Part shown: positions 32,910-44,644 of the stretch, one piece after another
Numbering within the stretch: position 1 is the first letter of the stretch
How the letters are laid out: each line of letters starts with the position of its first letter
Assembly (NCBI GenBank): GCA_034769895.1
Contig: CM068372.1
Location: forward strand, 378,531,910 to 378,595,909
Reading direction: 5' to 3'
DNA length: 64,000 nt
From: Magicicada septendecula
Lineage: Eukaryota; Arthropoda; Insecta; Hemiptera; Cicadidae
Notes under the pieces: generated by a model
The model's database searches: none
What the model saw: only the letters and a program-made list of their open reading frames with translations
Told to the model about the DNA's origin: nothing
Position numbers and translations under genes: made by a program

Positions 32910-35900
32910 TGTAACATTACATTTGGCACAGCTTGATATCGTACCAGATTTAATGAAGACCATGGATAAGAAACTAAACAAGAAGAAAAATATCTTTCAA
33001 AATGATATGTGAAGATGAACGAATAACTACTTTAGACTGACTTGTACTACAACTGACCGTACCCAAATTAATATTTAGGCAAAGTGATGCAAAATACCCC
33101 GATAATGACATGAATTTCAAATAATGACAAAATAATACTTATAAAGACAGACAGCTTATGTACCAATACTATAAATATACAAATGGTTTTATTAAATGTA
33201 TCAAAATATAAAAATAATCAAAATACAAATTGAGGGATAATAGGCCCAAACATACAATACAATGTAAAATGATATATTAGTAAATTATTAATTTGAATGA
33301 TATAATGAAATAATATAACAAGACAATTATTATAGATACATGGAACATGCAACTAATTGTAATTAATAGTGGACATAATGTTGTCAAGAGAATAATGAAT
33401 AATAACCTATTCACATTATTATTATATGAACAATGTGAAATTGACTTCGAATAATTAATTAAATAATATAGCAAAATGGATTGAGGAGAGATATTATTAT
33501 GTATTAAACAGTTGTTAGGGTTTAATGAAAGTTAGCTTATTTGTTCAATGTTCATTAGAGTCATAGCCATATGGGCATGACATTAAGTTGATATAATTGT
33601 ATATTGTTTTGTTGATGTTAACGTAATGATGTTATTAGAATGCAATGAAGATGTTAAAACCATGTGATTAACCAGAAGGTCTTAAAACAATGGGCCAAAT
33701 GGAATTTGTAAAATTAGAACATGGTACCAAACACACAAAGAATATTAGACTTCAAAAGATGTATGCTAAGTTATTAAAGTTATGTTATGAAAGAAATAGG
33801 CCAATACTGATATAGTATGGTTGACCAATTATAAAATAATTATGAAAAAAAGAAAAGAATTAATGTTATTAGATGATAAACAGTTTTTGTGTTTGATGGA
33901 ATTTAGTTTATCTGTTTAATGTTTATCAGAATCTCAGCCATGAGGGCATAATATTTAAGTCAATCTGTTTGTAATTTTGTTAAAGTATTCACATTATGAG
34001 GGGATGATGAGTATTTTTAAATCTCATGGGTTAACATCCAATATAATGATTATAATTAAATATAAGGGTTCAAGCCAACAGGCTAAGTAATAAAACAATA
34101 TGTAACATGGTGTTGAAAGGATCACCATGACATAGGCCAATGTTAAAATAAATAAACTATTATCAGAATAGCCAGTAAAGTAACAAACCATTATAAATTA
34201 ATAAGAAATAGTAAAATTAACAAAACAGACAGTAGTTCTATAATGGTAATCACATTTTTTGAACACATAAAGGAATTAGCAAATGTTTTTGTGGATGGCA
34301 AACTGTATAAAGCCATGTAAAACCAAATTTTGTAAATTTTAGGAAATACTGTTAGAATTTTGTATAACAAATGTTGAAATATGGATAGATTTATAGTTAA
34401 TGGTATACACAACAAATCTGGAATCAAAATAATCCGTTTTAAGTTATTTAAGAAAAATTCAAATAGCAAAAATGTAACATCAGTATTTCTTAAGTAAAAG
34501 TAGGCATGTTTGGTGTCTAAATGTCACATGTTAAGACCAAAATAATGATGCTAGTAGTTTTAAATTCCCAATCAATACAGAAAAGTTATACTAATTTAAA
34601 AGTTTTGACCAAATTCAGACATTGAAATAATGAATTTGTATGACAAAGTATATCTGAATCAACCAACCAGATTTCAAGTTTTACCTTAGCAACCAAAAAT
34701 TTCAGATAAATAAAATAGGACTTCTTTAACAACGGTTATTGAATACAGATGCGTTAACGTCCCATATAATTATATTTTAAACAGTGAAAACACGTACCAG
34801 ACTTAGTAAAACAAATCGATATACTTAATACAAAATATTATAATCAAGAAAGGAACATCCAGAATTTAATACAGAAGAATTGAGATCCGGGGAGAAGAAG
34901 CGAAGAAGACGTGGACCCTATCTTCGTCCTAGAAGAAGAAAGAAGAGGATCTGGTGAATCTGAACAATTTATTATCTTATGTGTCAAAACCAACATTTGT
35001 ATACACGAATATCTAGGAATTAAACAAAATAAAACTACAGACACTATACTACACCAACACTGAAGAACACTCACAAAAATAACACCAATTGAGCTTTACA
35101 CCTTTTTTGAACACCATAAAAACTTTAACGATAACTAATAAGCACCTAAACTGGTCATAACCTCTAATAATAAGTCACCAATACACGACTGCCAGTTTGC
35201 ACTTTAAACACCAAAACCTTGTAATATCCTTATATTGTGAAATTTGTATTTTGATTTTAAGAATAGTATTATTTATTTAACCGTAATCCCCGAACCAGAT
35301 ACACCCTGAGATAATTTATTTTAATAGAAATAATAAACTGCATCATTCTTTTGGCCTGGCCGACTACAGAACAATATTTTTAGCTACTGTACCACCTGAT
35401 AAAAGAAGACGCATAATTTTGTCACAATTGTAATTACCATAAAGAAAAACGAGAAGTAATTAATCAATGCTTCATTGAATAAAGATCGTTCAAAGGAAGA
35501 TATCTGTTTGGTGTTATATTTGCGTTATTATTATTACTGTTTCATTTAAGAATTACGTTAACATAGCACAGCGGACGGAGTAACTGTTGGCAACTCTGAG
35601 TGATGTCATTGGAACTGCACGCGTAGTGGGAGCGAGCGGCAGAATACAAAATAATTTACCGTTCAACATATCTATTATTAATTGTGACAGATTGTCGAAC
35701 ACAACGGTGTGGTTTAATAATTTTACACATACATATTAAATTTGTTACAAATTGACGCATACTACGTGGAGCATAAGAACTCGTTTCTCAACATAAATTG
35801 TTACATTGTTTACTCGTGAGACATCTCATCGTTCATCTCATTTATTTATTATCGTTACAAATTGACGACTCCAACGTGTGGCAAAGTAGTGCGCACGAGT

Positions 35901-35916
35901 CTTCTAATTTGTTACA
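32910..35916 (+). repeat. Element B 5' LTR
   Basis: 3007 bp, TGTAAC...GTTACA. It carries no protein that I recognise. Its last 240 bp contain three primer-binding-site-like units. It preserves the empty target sites of the insertions at 39610 and 41679 in LTR2. Confidence 0.9.
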
Positions 35917-36000
35917 AATTGACGACTCCAACGTGAGGCTTAAAATAAGAAGGACGTACCGATCAATATCGTTACAAATTGGCGAACCAACGTGTGAGGC
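35683..36000 (+). repeat. Five primer-binding-site-like units at LTR end and leader
   Basis: Units resembling GTTACAAATTGRCG...CAACGTGNGGC start at about 35683, 35743, 35853, 35911 and 35971. Each looks like an LTR end (GTTACA) followed by a primer-binding site; the last reads TTGGCGAACCAACGTG, close to the tRNA-Lys type site of element A. The first three are inside both LTRs, the fourth straddles the LTR end, the fifth is in the leader. Confidence 0.72.
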
Positions 36001-36111
36001 GATAAATTGAATTACAATTTATAAATAAACAACCAGAAATAAACAAAAATGAAGAAGCGAGAAACATCGCACAAATGAGCGGCCGAAACCGAGAAGGAAA
36101 GCGAAATAAAC

Positions 36112-38016
36112 ATGCAAGACAAGGAAGCAACACCGGTTGAGGAAGTAGAAACCATAATAAGGAAGACTCAAGAGAAACAACCAGAAGAACCCACACAAAC
36201 AGAAGGCGAGAAGACGCAAGAAATGTTCAAATGTGTGATGGAATTAATGCAGGAAACTAGTAAGAAAACGGAGGAGAGTAATAAGAAACTAAAGGATGAA
36301 ATGAAGGAAGACTTCAGCAAGAAAATGGAAGAATTAAGTGAGAACAGTAATAAGAACTTAGAAAAATTGGAGGAATTAAGCCGAAAATTGGAAGAGACTA
36401 CTAAGAAAATTGAAGAATAAATGGGAGAATTGAAAGAGAATAGTAGGAAAATGGAGGAGAAAATAGACGCAAATAATAAAGCATTGAGGGAAGAATTGAA
36501 GGGAAATTACCAAGAAACCATGAAGAAATTGGATGAACACAAAGAGTCATTAAAAGAAGATTGGAATAACAAGATGGAAATTAATAACTGGCAATTGCAG
36601 GAAGAATGGGACAAGAAGCTAGAAGAACCGGTGACTGAAATTAAAAGGGTAGAATCCGAGACCAAGGAAAAGTGTGAGCGGATGAACCAAGAGATACTGA
36701 GCATCCGGGAAGAAACGAATGGACGAATAGAAAATATACGGACCAACCAAGCAGTGATGGGAGAAAGATTAGAAAGCATAGGTACTAGTCTTAATCGAGT
36801 ACAAGACCAAACAACTGCCCATAGAGATGAAATTAACTCTCTGAAAAACAGACAATGTACCGGTGCCCATACCACATGTGAGGAAAACCGAGAAGTTATC
36901 GACTTCCAGAATTATAGAAGAAACCCCATGCTATTCCTAGAACGGGTAGAAGAAAAAATAGCAAAAACCGGAGAAGACAGATGGTTTGTAATTAGGAGTA
37001 TGCTGGACGAAATGTTCAGAAAAGTCTATGACAATTGGTGGACGGCGATGCGGCCAAATGTACAAAATTTCCAAGAATTAAAAAAACAATTTAAATCGAA
37101 GTATTGGTCTGATGCCACGCAACATATGATAAGAAGTGACATAGGATTGGGCCGATATGACCTACACGGCAAGCAAACTTCGACCGCATATTTTCTTGGT
37201 AAAATAAACATAGCCAGACATTTAGAGCCTGCAATTCCTACCGAATGTTTAGTGAGGCTATTAGCGTATCACTATGGTGGAGAAATTACGAGAGGCCGAA
37301 TAAACGGACGAATACAAACCATTGAAGAGATGTCGGCATTATTAGCGGAAATGGAACAGGAGAAGAGCTTCCTCCAGTACAGACGAAGGAGCGATGAAAC
37401 GGATAGAAATAATGGTCGCCGCGACGCCCGATATGAAAACAACGGGGAAAGACCGAATAATAATTACAACAACAATGGTAACCACTATCAACGTAGTTAC
37501 CAAAACAACAATAACAATAACAACTATCCACGAAATAATGCGGCAAATAACAACAACAACCACTATTACCGTAGCCCTCCTACGAATAATAATAATGGAT
37601 ACCAGCGTACCAATGATAGAGACAACCATTACCAGAACAACCAAGGTTATAACAACAATTACGATAACCGATACAGACAGAATAATAATGGCAATTATAA
37701 CAACCAAAACCAAACATATCGAAGACATGTGAATTATGTGAGCACTGACGATAGAGGTGTGGGAAGACGTTCGTACCAGGGACGAACGAATTATAATGGG
37801 AACCGTGGGAGAAGTTTTCAGGAGGAGAATAACCAGCGCTGCCGGGATGAACATAGACGAAGTAGGAGCTGCGACGATGATATGAATAACAGAAACTCTG
37901 TGACGTTCGATAATAACGCCATTGAAGTACAAGAGTTACAGAATAGAGACAGACCCGGTCAACCAGACAACAGGACTGAGGGGATCAGCCCTGATTTAAA
38001 CGGACCGCGGCAGTGA
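36112..38016 (+). CDS. Element B Gag (one internal stop)
   Basis: One reading frame of 634 codons interrupted by a single TAA at 36418-36420 directly followed by ATG. It could be a decayed codon or a reinitiation point. Residues 1-260 are mostly Lys/Glu-rich coiled coil. The capsid-like part has YDNWWTAMRPNVQNFQELK, FKSKYWSDATQHMIRSD and YFLGKINIARHLEPAIPTE. The C-terminal 200 residues are Asn-, Arg- and Tyr-rich with no zinc knuckle. The frame ends at a TGA 13 bases after the slippery site. The upstream ATGs at 36049 and 36075 open only short frames, so 36112 is the likely start. Confidence 0.88.
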
Positions 38017-38044
38017 AAAACCAACAGGTCCCATCACTGAACCG
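37995..38044 (+). promoter_or_regulatory. Predicted -1 ribosomal frameshift site, element B
   Basis: UUUAAAC at 37995-38001 in the Gag frame (GAU-UUA-AAC). Six bases later CGG-CAGUG (38008-38015) can pair with CACUG-AA-CCG (38035-38044). After a -1 slip the frame passes the Gag stop and runs directly into the protease frame without interruption, which supports a real function. Confidence 0.82.
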
Positions 38045-38351
38045 ACAATTTGGGTACTTACTAGGACGAGACAAAACGACTGACAATACAATAACGATAG
38101 TGCACAATCACTTCTTAAAAAATGTGAGAGAAGAATTGCTAAACGAAGATACGATAACGCACAATAGTTCGAATAATGAGATCGCCTATATTATTGCCCA
38201 AGTGAATGGACTAGACACAAGATTCATGATAGATACGGGCGCAAATGTGTCGTTAATCGATAACAACGAATACCACAAAATTCAAAAATTTAGTAAGATC
38301 ATCTTACCAACTCTACCAATCCAGAATATAATTTTAAATGAAACCAATTAA
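38013..38351 (+). pseudogene. Element B retropepsin, truncated
   Basis: Reached by -1 frameshifting from Gag. It contains FMIDTGANVSLID (active-site DTG) and LPTLPIQNIILNETN, then stops at 38351, before the flap and the C-terminal ILGxD-like motif seen in element A. About half of the protease is missing, so it should be inactive. The following 880 bp are AT-rich and non-coding; no Pol is left. Confidence 0.88.
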
Positions 38352-39698
38352 AACGAATTTGAATAAATCTCAAAATTCAAATAAATAGTAAGGACAACTT
38401 ACAGTACATTTTTATAATGTTATTTTGAACCAAGTGAATAAACAAATTTGAATAAATTTCAAAATTCTAAACAAAATAAGCACCTATTATTAAATATAAT
38501 TATGAACTTATTATTTGATTATAAAAGAAAGATGCGACATCCATGAATCAGAAGAAACCATTGTGCTATAAAATGAATAAGAAAAGACAAATGTAGACAA
38601 TCGACGATGAAAATAAGACAAAACTAGAAACGAATTTACTACGAATAACCTACCATGATTGTGAGAGAATCAACAACAACTATAGATACAGATACTTGTT
38701 ATGTTTAATTGAATAAAGATAGTGAATGAAAAATGAAGATTAAGCAGTACTGATAAAGAAGGAAAGAAGATAGTACCAATTGAAAATAAAAAATGTTATT
38801 AATATCGTCACAAGAAAATAAACATCTGAAAGAATCAATGGAAAGAAATATTTAGATCTGAGAAGTTAAACTGAGTGAACCATCCCAAGAATATATTATT
38901 ATATTATTTTTATTTGATTTAGTCGTGAATAGACTAGTGATTATTAACTGTGATTGACTGATGAGATAGCTCCAGCATTCGATATTATTTATGTATTATG
39001 TATTATAAGGACAGCGGGGTATTAGGTCAAGAGAGCCCCCTGACTGATTCCAAAATATATGGTGATTAATTTGTTAGGGAGGTAACATGTTCCAGGGATA
39101 GAACACTTATAATTAAAGACAAGTATACCAGATCATAAAAAGAATAACAAGTGATAATATGAAAGATAAGATAATTGATAATTTCAACAAAATATACTAT
39201 TTTATTAAAATAATCAAATTTGGTGGCAGGGTAGTATTAACATTACATTTGGCATAGCTTGATATAGTACCAGATTTAATGAAGACCATGGATAAGACAC
39301 TAAACAAGAAGAAAAATATCTTTCAAAATGATATGTGAAGATGAACGAATAACTACTTTAGACTGACTTGTACTACAACTGACCGTACCCAAATTAATAT
39401 TTAGGCAAAGTGATGCAAAATACCCCGATAATGACATGAATTTCAAATAATGACAAAATACTCCTTATAAAGACAGACAGCTTATGTACCAATACTATAT
39501 ATATACAAATGGTTTTATTAAATGTATCAAAATATAAAAATAATCAAAATACAAATTGAGGAATAATAGGCCCAAACATACAATACAATGTAAAATGATA
39601 TATTAGTAATTCATGTTTCATATGGTATCCAAGTCACTATTATGTAATAATAAGTGATTACCTGTATGCGGTCCGCCGTGTGACTTCTCAAAGTTATT

Positions 39699-39738
39699 AC
39701 GTTACGCGTTTCAAGGCGTATGCCTCATCATCAGACGT
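39699..39738 (-). ncRNA. Hammerhead ribozyme motif, family 2, left end
   Basis: On the minus strand: stem I ACGU/ACGU, CUGAUGA, one extra U, stem II GAGGC/GCCUU with loop AUAC, GAA, palindrome ACGCGU as stem III, and A at the cleavage position. All core bases are present. Confidence 0.72.
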
Positions 39739-39841
39739 TAAAAACCAAAAAACACATATATCACACAAAACTGCGTTTGTCAAAAAATAAAATTACAGAA
39801 GCAAGCATATTATGTGCACGTGATGTAGGGTGCGCACCCGT

Positions 39842-41219
39842 TCAAGTGTTGTCTGCTACTGATTGGAATCCGTTGAGCAGTCTCAAAGCAGTATCATACA
39901 GGCGGTTAGATACAAAGTTGAATTGTTCATTCAGAACACAATCACGACTGCTATCATTATTATATGCATTATAAATTTCCAGCTCCTCCAAGGCATTCAT
40001 AAAACGGCCCTTGTTGCATACATGCAAAGGCATTAGATTGGACTTAAAATCTGTATAATTGTGATTGTGTTGGGTCAGATGACGAGTGTAATTAGATTTT
40101 ATATCATTGTAATTGTGTGTCTTTTTTGGTAAGTGTTCACGGAAGTGTTTGTAAAAACCTCTTCCGGTCTGACCTATATAGAAGCTGTTACAATCATTGC
40201 AAACCAGTTTATAAATGCCTGTTTTTTCTTCAATAGGTAAGGGCAGTTTAGGTCTAAGTATATTAATTAGTTTATTATTGGTTCTAAAAGACATAGTATA
40301 ACCAATATTGTTCATCACTGAGGATAAAATTTTTGGCATGATGTATGTGTATTTCGCAGATATAAATTTTTTCGGTGTTTTATTAAGTGGACGGGGCTTA
40401 AGTTGAATGTTATTATGCTTCTTTAGCAATTTGTCAATGATGTGACTACTGTAACCATTGGAAACTGCAATAAATCTTATTGTATTTAGCTCAGTGTGGA
40501 AATCATTATTGTCAAGGGGGACTGTCAACAATCTATGGATTAAACTATTATATGCTGCCATTTTTTGAGAGTATGGATGGTGGGAATCTGCATGTATTGT
40601 ATGGTTAGTGGCAGTAGGCTTCCTATAAATATTGAATTTCAATGTGTCCATTCGTCTAGTGAGGGTCAGGTCTAGAAAGTTAATTGAGTTATCATGCTCG
40701 GTCTCTAAAGTAAATTGAATATTATTGTTAATTTCATTTAAAAGATTTTTGAAGGAGTCAACTTGTCTCAAAGTTCCGTCAAAAATAATGAACGTGTCAT
40801 CTACGTAACGTGAATAAAATTTAATCTTATTAGCGTATATGTTATTATTTAATAAATAAGTATTTTCGTAGAAATTTAAGTATATGTCAGCCAACAGGCC
40901 TGAGAGGGGTGATCCCATAGCTAGACCATCGTCTTGGCAATAGAATAAACCATTGAATGTGAAATAATTTTGATTTAAAATGACTTTAAGCAAGTCAATC
41001 AACTCATCTATCGCCTGTGCACTCATGGAAAAGTTAATCTGTAAATTGTCCTTCAATAATTTTAAAGTTACATCAGTTGGAATATTTGTATATAAATCCA
41101 CTATGTCAAATGAAACTAATTTGTAATTGGGTTTTAATTTAACGGTATTTATCTTATTAATGAAGTCAGTATTATTTGTTAAGCTGTGATTATTCTTTAA
41201 CTGTAAATTTAAAGAATTT
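39842..41219 (-). CDS. PLE reverse transcriptase and GIY-YIG endonuclease, 5' truncated
   Basis: Minus-strand frame open over about 450 codons. RT motifs: KLVSFDIVDLYTNIP (first catalytic Asp), DDGLAMGSPLSGLLADIY and KFYSRYVDDTFIIF (YVDD). Then comes the C-terminal endonuclease with GIYKLVCNDCNSFYIGQTG and LEELEIYNAY. It ends at 39842. No ATG opens the frame: the N-terminal DKG region and the first RT motifs are missing because the copy is 5' truncated at 41220. The remaining frame has no stop, which suggests a young insertion. Confidence 0.93.
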
Positions 41220-41315
41220 TATTCCCTACATCACGTGCACATAATATGCTTGCTTCTGTAATTTTATTTTTTGACAAACGCAGTTTTGTGTGATATATGT
41301 GTTTTTTGGTTTTTA

Positions 41316-41355
41316 ACGTCTGATGATGAGGCATACGCCTTGAAACGCATAACGT
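41316..41355 (+). ncRNA. Hammerhead ribozyme motif, family 2, right end
   Basis: Same motif as at 39699 but on the plus strand and with ACGCAU instead of ACGCGU, so its stem III is no longer self-complementary. The catalytic core is intact. Confidence 0.65.
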
Positions 41356-41678
41356 AATAAGTTTGAGAAGTCACACGGCGGACCGCATACAGGTAATCAC
41401 TTATTATATATTAGTAAATTATTAATTTGAATGATATAATGAAATAATATAACAAGACAATTATTATAGATACATGGAACATGCAACTAATTGTAATTAA
41501 TAGTGGACATAATGTTGTCAAGAGAATAATGAATAATAACCTATTCACATTATTATTATTATATGAACAATGTGAAATTGACTTCGAATAATTAATTAAA
41601 TAATATAGCAAAATGGATTGAGGAGAGATATTATTATGTATTAAACAGTTGTTAGGGTTTAATGAAAGTTAGTTTATT

Positions 41679-41898
41679 TTAATAATATATATAATACTTT
41701 CACTTATGAACTTACTGTTGTAATTCTGTGTTACAGAATTGTTATTCAGTAATCGACAGTTAGTATTAAACCCACTGAAGAAGAGAAACAACATCTCGAA
41801 ACGTTTGGGAAGTGACAACAGTAAGTTCATAAGTGAAAGTATTATATATATTATTAAACTAATAAAGTGAATGAAGAGGATGCAACAACAAGATAATT
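41679..41898 (+). mobile_element. Hammerhead-cored foldback element, family 3
   Basis: A 220 bp insertion with a 10 bp duplication TTAGTTTATT (41669-41678 and 41899-41908); LTR1 of element B has the empty site near 33530. A 43 bp perfect or near-perfect inverted repeat (41679-41721 and 41815-41857) surrounds about 90 bp that end in a hammerhead motif, followed by a 41 bp tail. No coding capacity. The arms differ from the family 1 foldbacks, so this architecture arose in more than one family. Confidence 0.9.
41771..41809 (+). ncRNA. Hammerhead ribozyme motif, family 3
   Basis: Stem I CCCA/UGGG, CUGAAGA, one extra A, stem II GAGA/UCUC with a 7-base loop, GAA, palindrome ACGU as stem III, and U at the cleavage position. 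All core bases are present. Confidence 0.72.
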
Positions 41899-44296
41899 TT
41901 AGTTTATTTGTTCAATGTTCATTAGAGTCATAGCCATGTGGGCATGACATTAAGTTGATATGATTGTATATTGTTTTGTTGATGTTAACGTAATGATGTT
42001 ATTATAATGCAATGAAGATGTTAAAACCATGTGATTAACCAGAAGGTCTTAAAACAATGGGCCAAATGAAATTTGTAAAATTAGAACATGGTACCAAACA
42101 CACAAAGAATATTAGACTTCAAAAGATGTATGCTAAGTTATTAAAGTTATGTTATGAAAGAAATAGGCCAATACTGATATAGTATGGTTGACCAATTATA
42201 AAATAATTATGAAAAAAAGAAAAGAATTAATGTTATTAGATGATAAACAGTTTTTGTGTTTGATGGAATTTAGTTTACCTGTTTAATGTTTATCAGAATC
42301 TCAGCCATGAGGGCATAATATTTAAGTCAATCTGTTTGTAATTTTGTTAAAGTATTCACATTATGAGGGGATGATGAGTATTTTTAAATCTCATGGGTTA
42401 ACATCCAATATAATGATTATAATTAAATATAAGGGTTCAAGCCAACAGGCTAAATAATAAAACAATATGTAACATGGTGTTGAAAGGATCACCATGACAT
42501 AGGCCAATGTTAAAATAAATAAACTATTATCAGAATAGCCAGTAAAGTAACAAACCATTATAAATTAATAATAAATAGTAAAACTAACAAAACAGACAGT
42601 AGTTCTATAATGGTAATCACATTTTTTGAACACATAAATGAATTAGCAAATGTTTTTGTGGATGGCAAACTGTATAAAGCCATGTAAAACCAAATTTTGT
42701 AAATTTTAGGAAATACTGTTAGAATTTTGTATAACAAATGTTGAAATATGGATAGATTTATAGTTAATGGTATACACAACAAATCTGGAATCAAAATAAT
42801 CCGTTTTAAGTTATTTAAGAAAAATTCAAATAGCAAAAATGTAACATCAGTATTTCTTAAGTAAAAGTAGGCATGTTTGGTGTCTAAATGTCACATGTTA
42901 AGACCAAAATAATGATGCTAGTAGTTTTAAATTCCCAATCAATACAGAAAAGTTATACTAATTTAAAAGTTTTGACCAAATTCAGACATTGAAATAATGA
43001 ATTTGTATGACAAAGTATATCTGAATCAACCAACCAGATTTCAAGTTTTACCTTAGCAACCAAAAATTTCAGATAAATAAAATAGGACTTCTTTAACAAC
43101 GGTCATTGAATACAGATGCGTTAACGTCTCATATAATTATATTTTAAACAGTGAAAACACGTACCAGACTTAGTAAAACAAATCGATATACTTAATACAA
43201 AATATTATAATCAAGAAAGGAACATCCAGAATTTAATACAGAAGAATTGAGATCCGGGGAGAAGAAGCGAAGAAGACGTGGACCCTATCTTCGTCCTGGA
43301 AGAAGGAAGAAGAGGATCTGGTGAATCTGAACAATTTATTATCTTATGTGTCAAAACCAACATTTGTATACACGAATATCTAGGAATTAAACAAAATAAA
43401 ACTACAGACACTATACTACACCAACACTGAAGAACACTCACAAAAATAACACCAATTGAGCTTTACACCTTTTTTGAACACCATAAAAACTTTAACGATA
43501 ACTAATAAGCACCTAAACTGGTCATAACCTCTAATAATAAGTCACCAATACACGACTGCCAGTTTGCACTTTAAACACCAAAACCTTGTAATATCCTTAT
43601 ATTGTGAAATTTGTATTTTGATTTTAAGAATAGTATTATTTATTTAACCGTAATCCCCGAACCAGATACGCCCTGAGATAATTTATTTTAATAGAAATAA
43701 TAAACTGCATCATTCTTTTGGCCTGGCCGACTACAGAACAATATTTTTAGCTACTGTACCAACTGATAAAAGAAGACGCATAATTTTGTCACAATTGTAA
43801 TTGGTACGGGTTTTTCCCGTAAAGAAAAACGAGAAGTAATTAATCAATGCTTCATTGAATAAAGATCGTTCAAAGGAAGATATCTGTTTGGTGTTATATT
43901 TGCGTTATTATTATTACTGTTTCATTTAAGAATTACGTTAACATAGCACAGCGGACGGAGCAACTGTTGGCAACTCTGAGTGACGTCATTGGAACTGCAC
44001 GCATAGTGGGAGCGAGCGGCAGAATACAAAATAATTTAGCGTTCAACATATTTATTATTAATTGTTACAGATTGTCGAACACAACGGTGTGGTTTAATAA
44101 TTTTACACATACATATTAAATTTGTTACAAATTGACGCATACTACGTGGAGCATAAGAACTCGTTTCTCAACATAAATTGTTACATTGTTTACTCGCGAG
44201 ACATCTCATCGTTCATCTCATTTATTTATTATCGTTACAAATTGACGACTCCAACGTGTGGCAAAGTAGTGCGCACGAGTCTTCTAATTTGTTACA

Positions 44297-44644
44297 ATAT
44301 AAATAATAAATTTTTCTCTAAAATTCAATTTACAGTTACCCTTGACATCTTAGAGTTACACATGTTTTCTTTATCCTTTGAATTAATGAAACAAAAATAG
44401 TGACAACTGTAAACTAGTTGTCATTGTACTATTTCATGTTCGGTTTATAATCCTAAGTACATGTTTACAACTACCCTGTCTTCGTCTATATAGAAGATAA
44501 ATGGAAACAAGTTAATTCAAATACTACGTATATTACAAATCATAAATAAATAATAAAGAAATGTTGTTATGTTACATTATATAACAAGTAAATGATAGAA
44601 TAAAAGTTTATCATTGTTCAAACACTTCCAGGGAACTCGTAGAC
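44297..44644. other. No gene recognised
   Basis: Right flank of element B, starting with its ATAT target copy. AT-rich; a short inverted repeat GACAACTGTAAACTAGTTGTC-like lies at 44401-44421. Nothing else is supported. Confidence 0.5.

Larger units (their letters stand above)
39610..41405 (-). mobile_element. Penelope-like element, hammerhead family 2
   Basis: A 1796 bp insertion in LTR2 of element B, flanked by a 12 bp duplication ATATATTAGTAA (39598-39609 and 41406-41417). The same site is uninterrupted in LTR1 near 33270-33290. Coding sequence is on the minus strand. The ends (39649-39836 and 41222-41405) are inverted copies of each other, each with a hammerhead motif. The RT 5' end is truncated at about 41220, where the inverted terminus begins. 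Confidence 0.93.
32910..44296 (+). mobile_element. Gypsy-like element B: 3 kb LTRs, Gag and partial protease
   Basis: LTR1 (32910-35916) and LTR2 (39236-44296, including two later insertions) flank a Gag frame and a truncated protease. LTR1 starts TGTAAC and LTR ends GTTACA, a perfect 6 bp terminal inverted repeat. A 4 bp target duplication ATAT flanks the pair (32906-32909, 44297-44300). No reverse transcriptase, RNase H or integrase is present; 38352-39235 between protease and LTR2 holds no ORF. Gag is homologous to element A. The LTRs, at about 3.0 kb, are unusually long. Confidence 0.9.
39236..44296 (+). repeat. Element B 3' LTR, interrupted
   Basis: Same sequence as LTR1 apart from a PLE (39610-41405) and a 220 bp foldback (41679-41898). 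Its first two bases are AT instead of TG. The LTR ends at GTTACA, 44296. A short extra word GGTACGGGTTTTTCCCG appears near 43803 where LTR1 has ACCATA. Confidence 0.9.

Noticed and set aside
34191-34469. Matching 92-residue ORFs in both element B LTRs (also 42558-42836) as genes
   Set aside because: They are antisense, lack recognisable domains, and are preserved only because the LTRs are copies of one another.
37286-37932. Val/Ile-rich and Cys/Tyr-rich minus-strand ORFs over the element B Gag tail
   Set aside because: They are antisense readings of the asparagine-rich Gag C-terminus.
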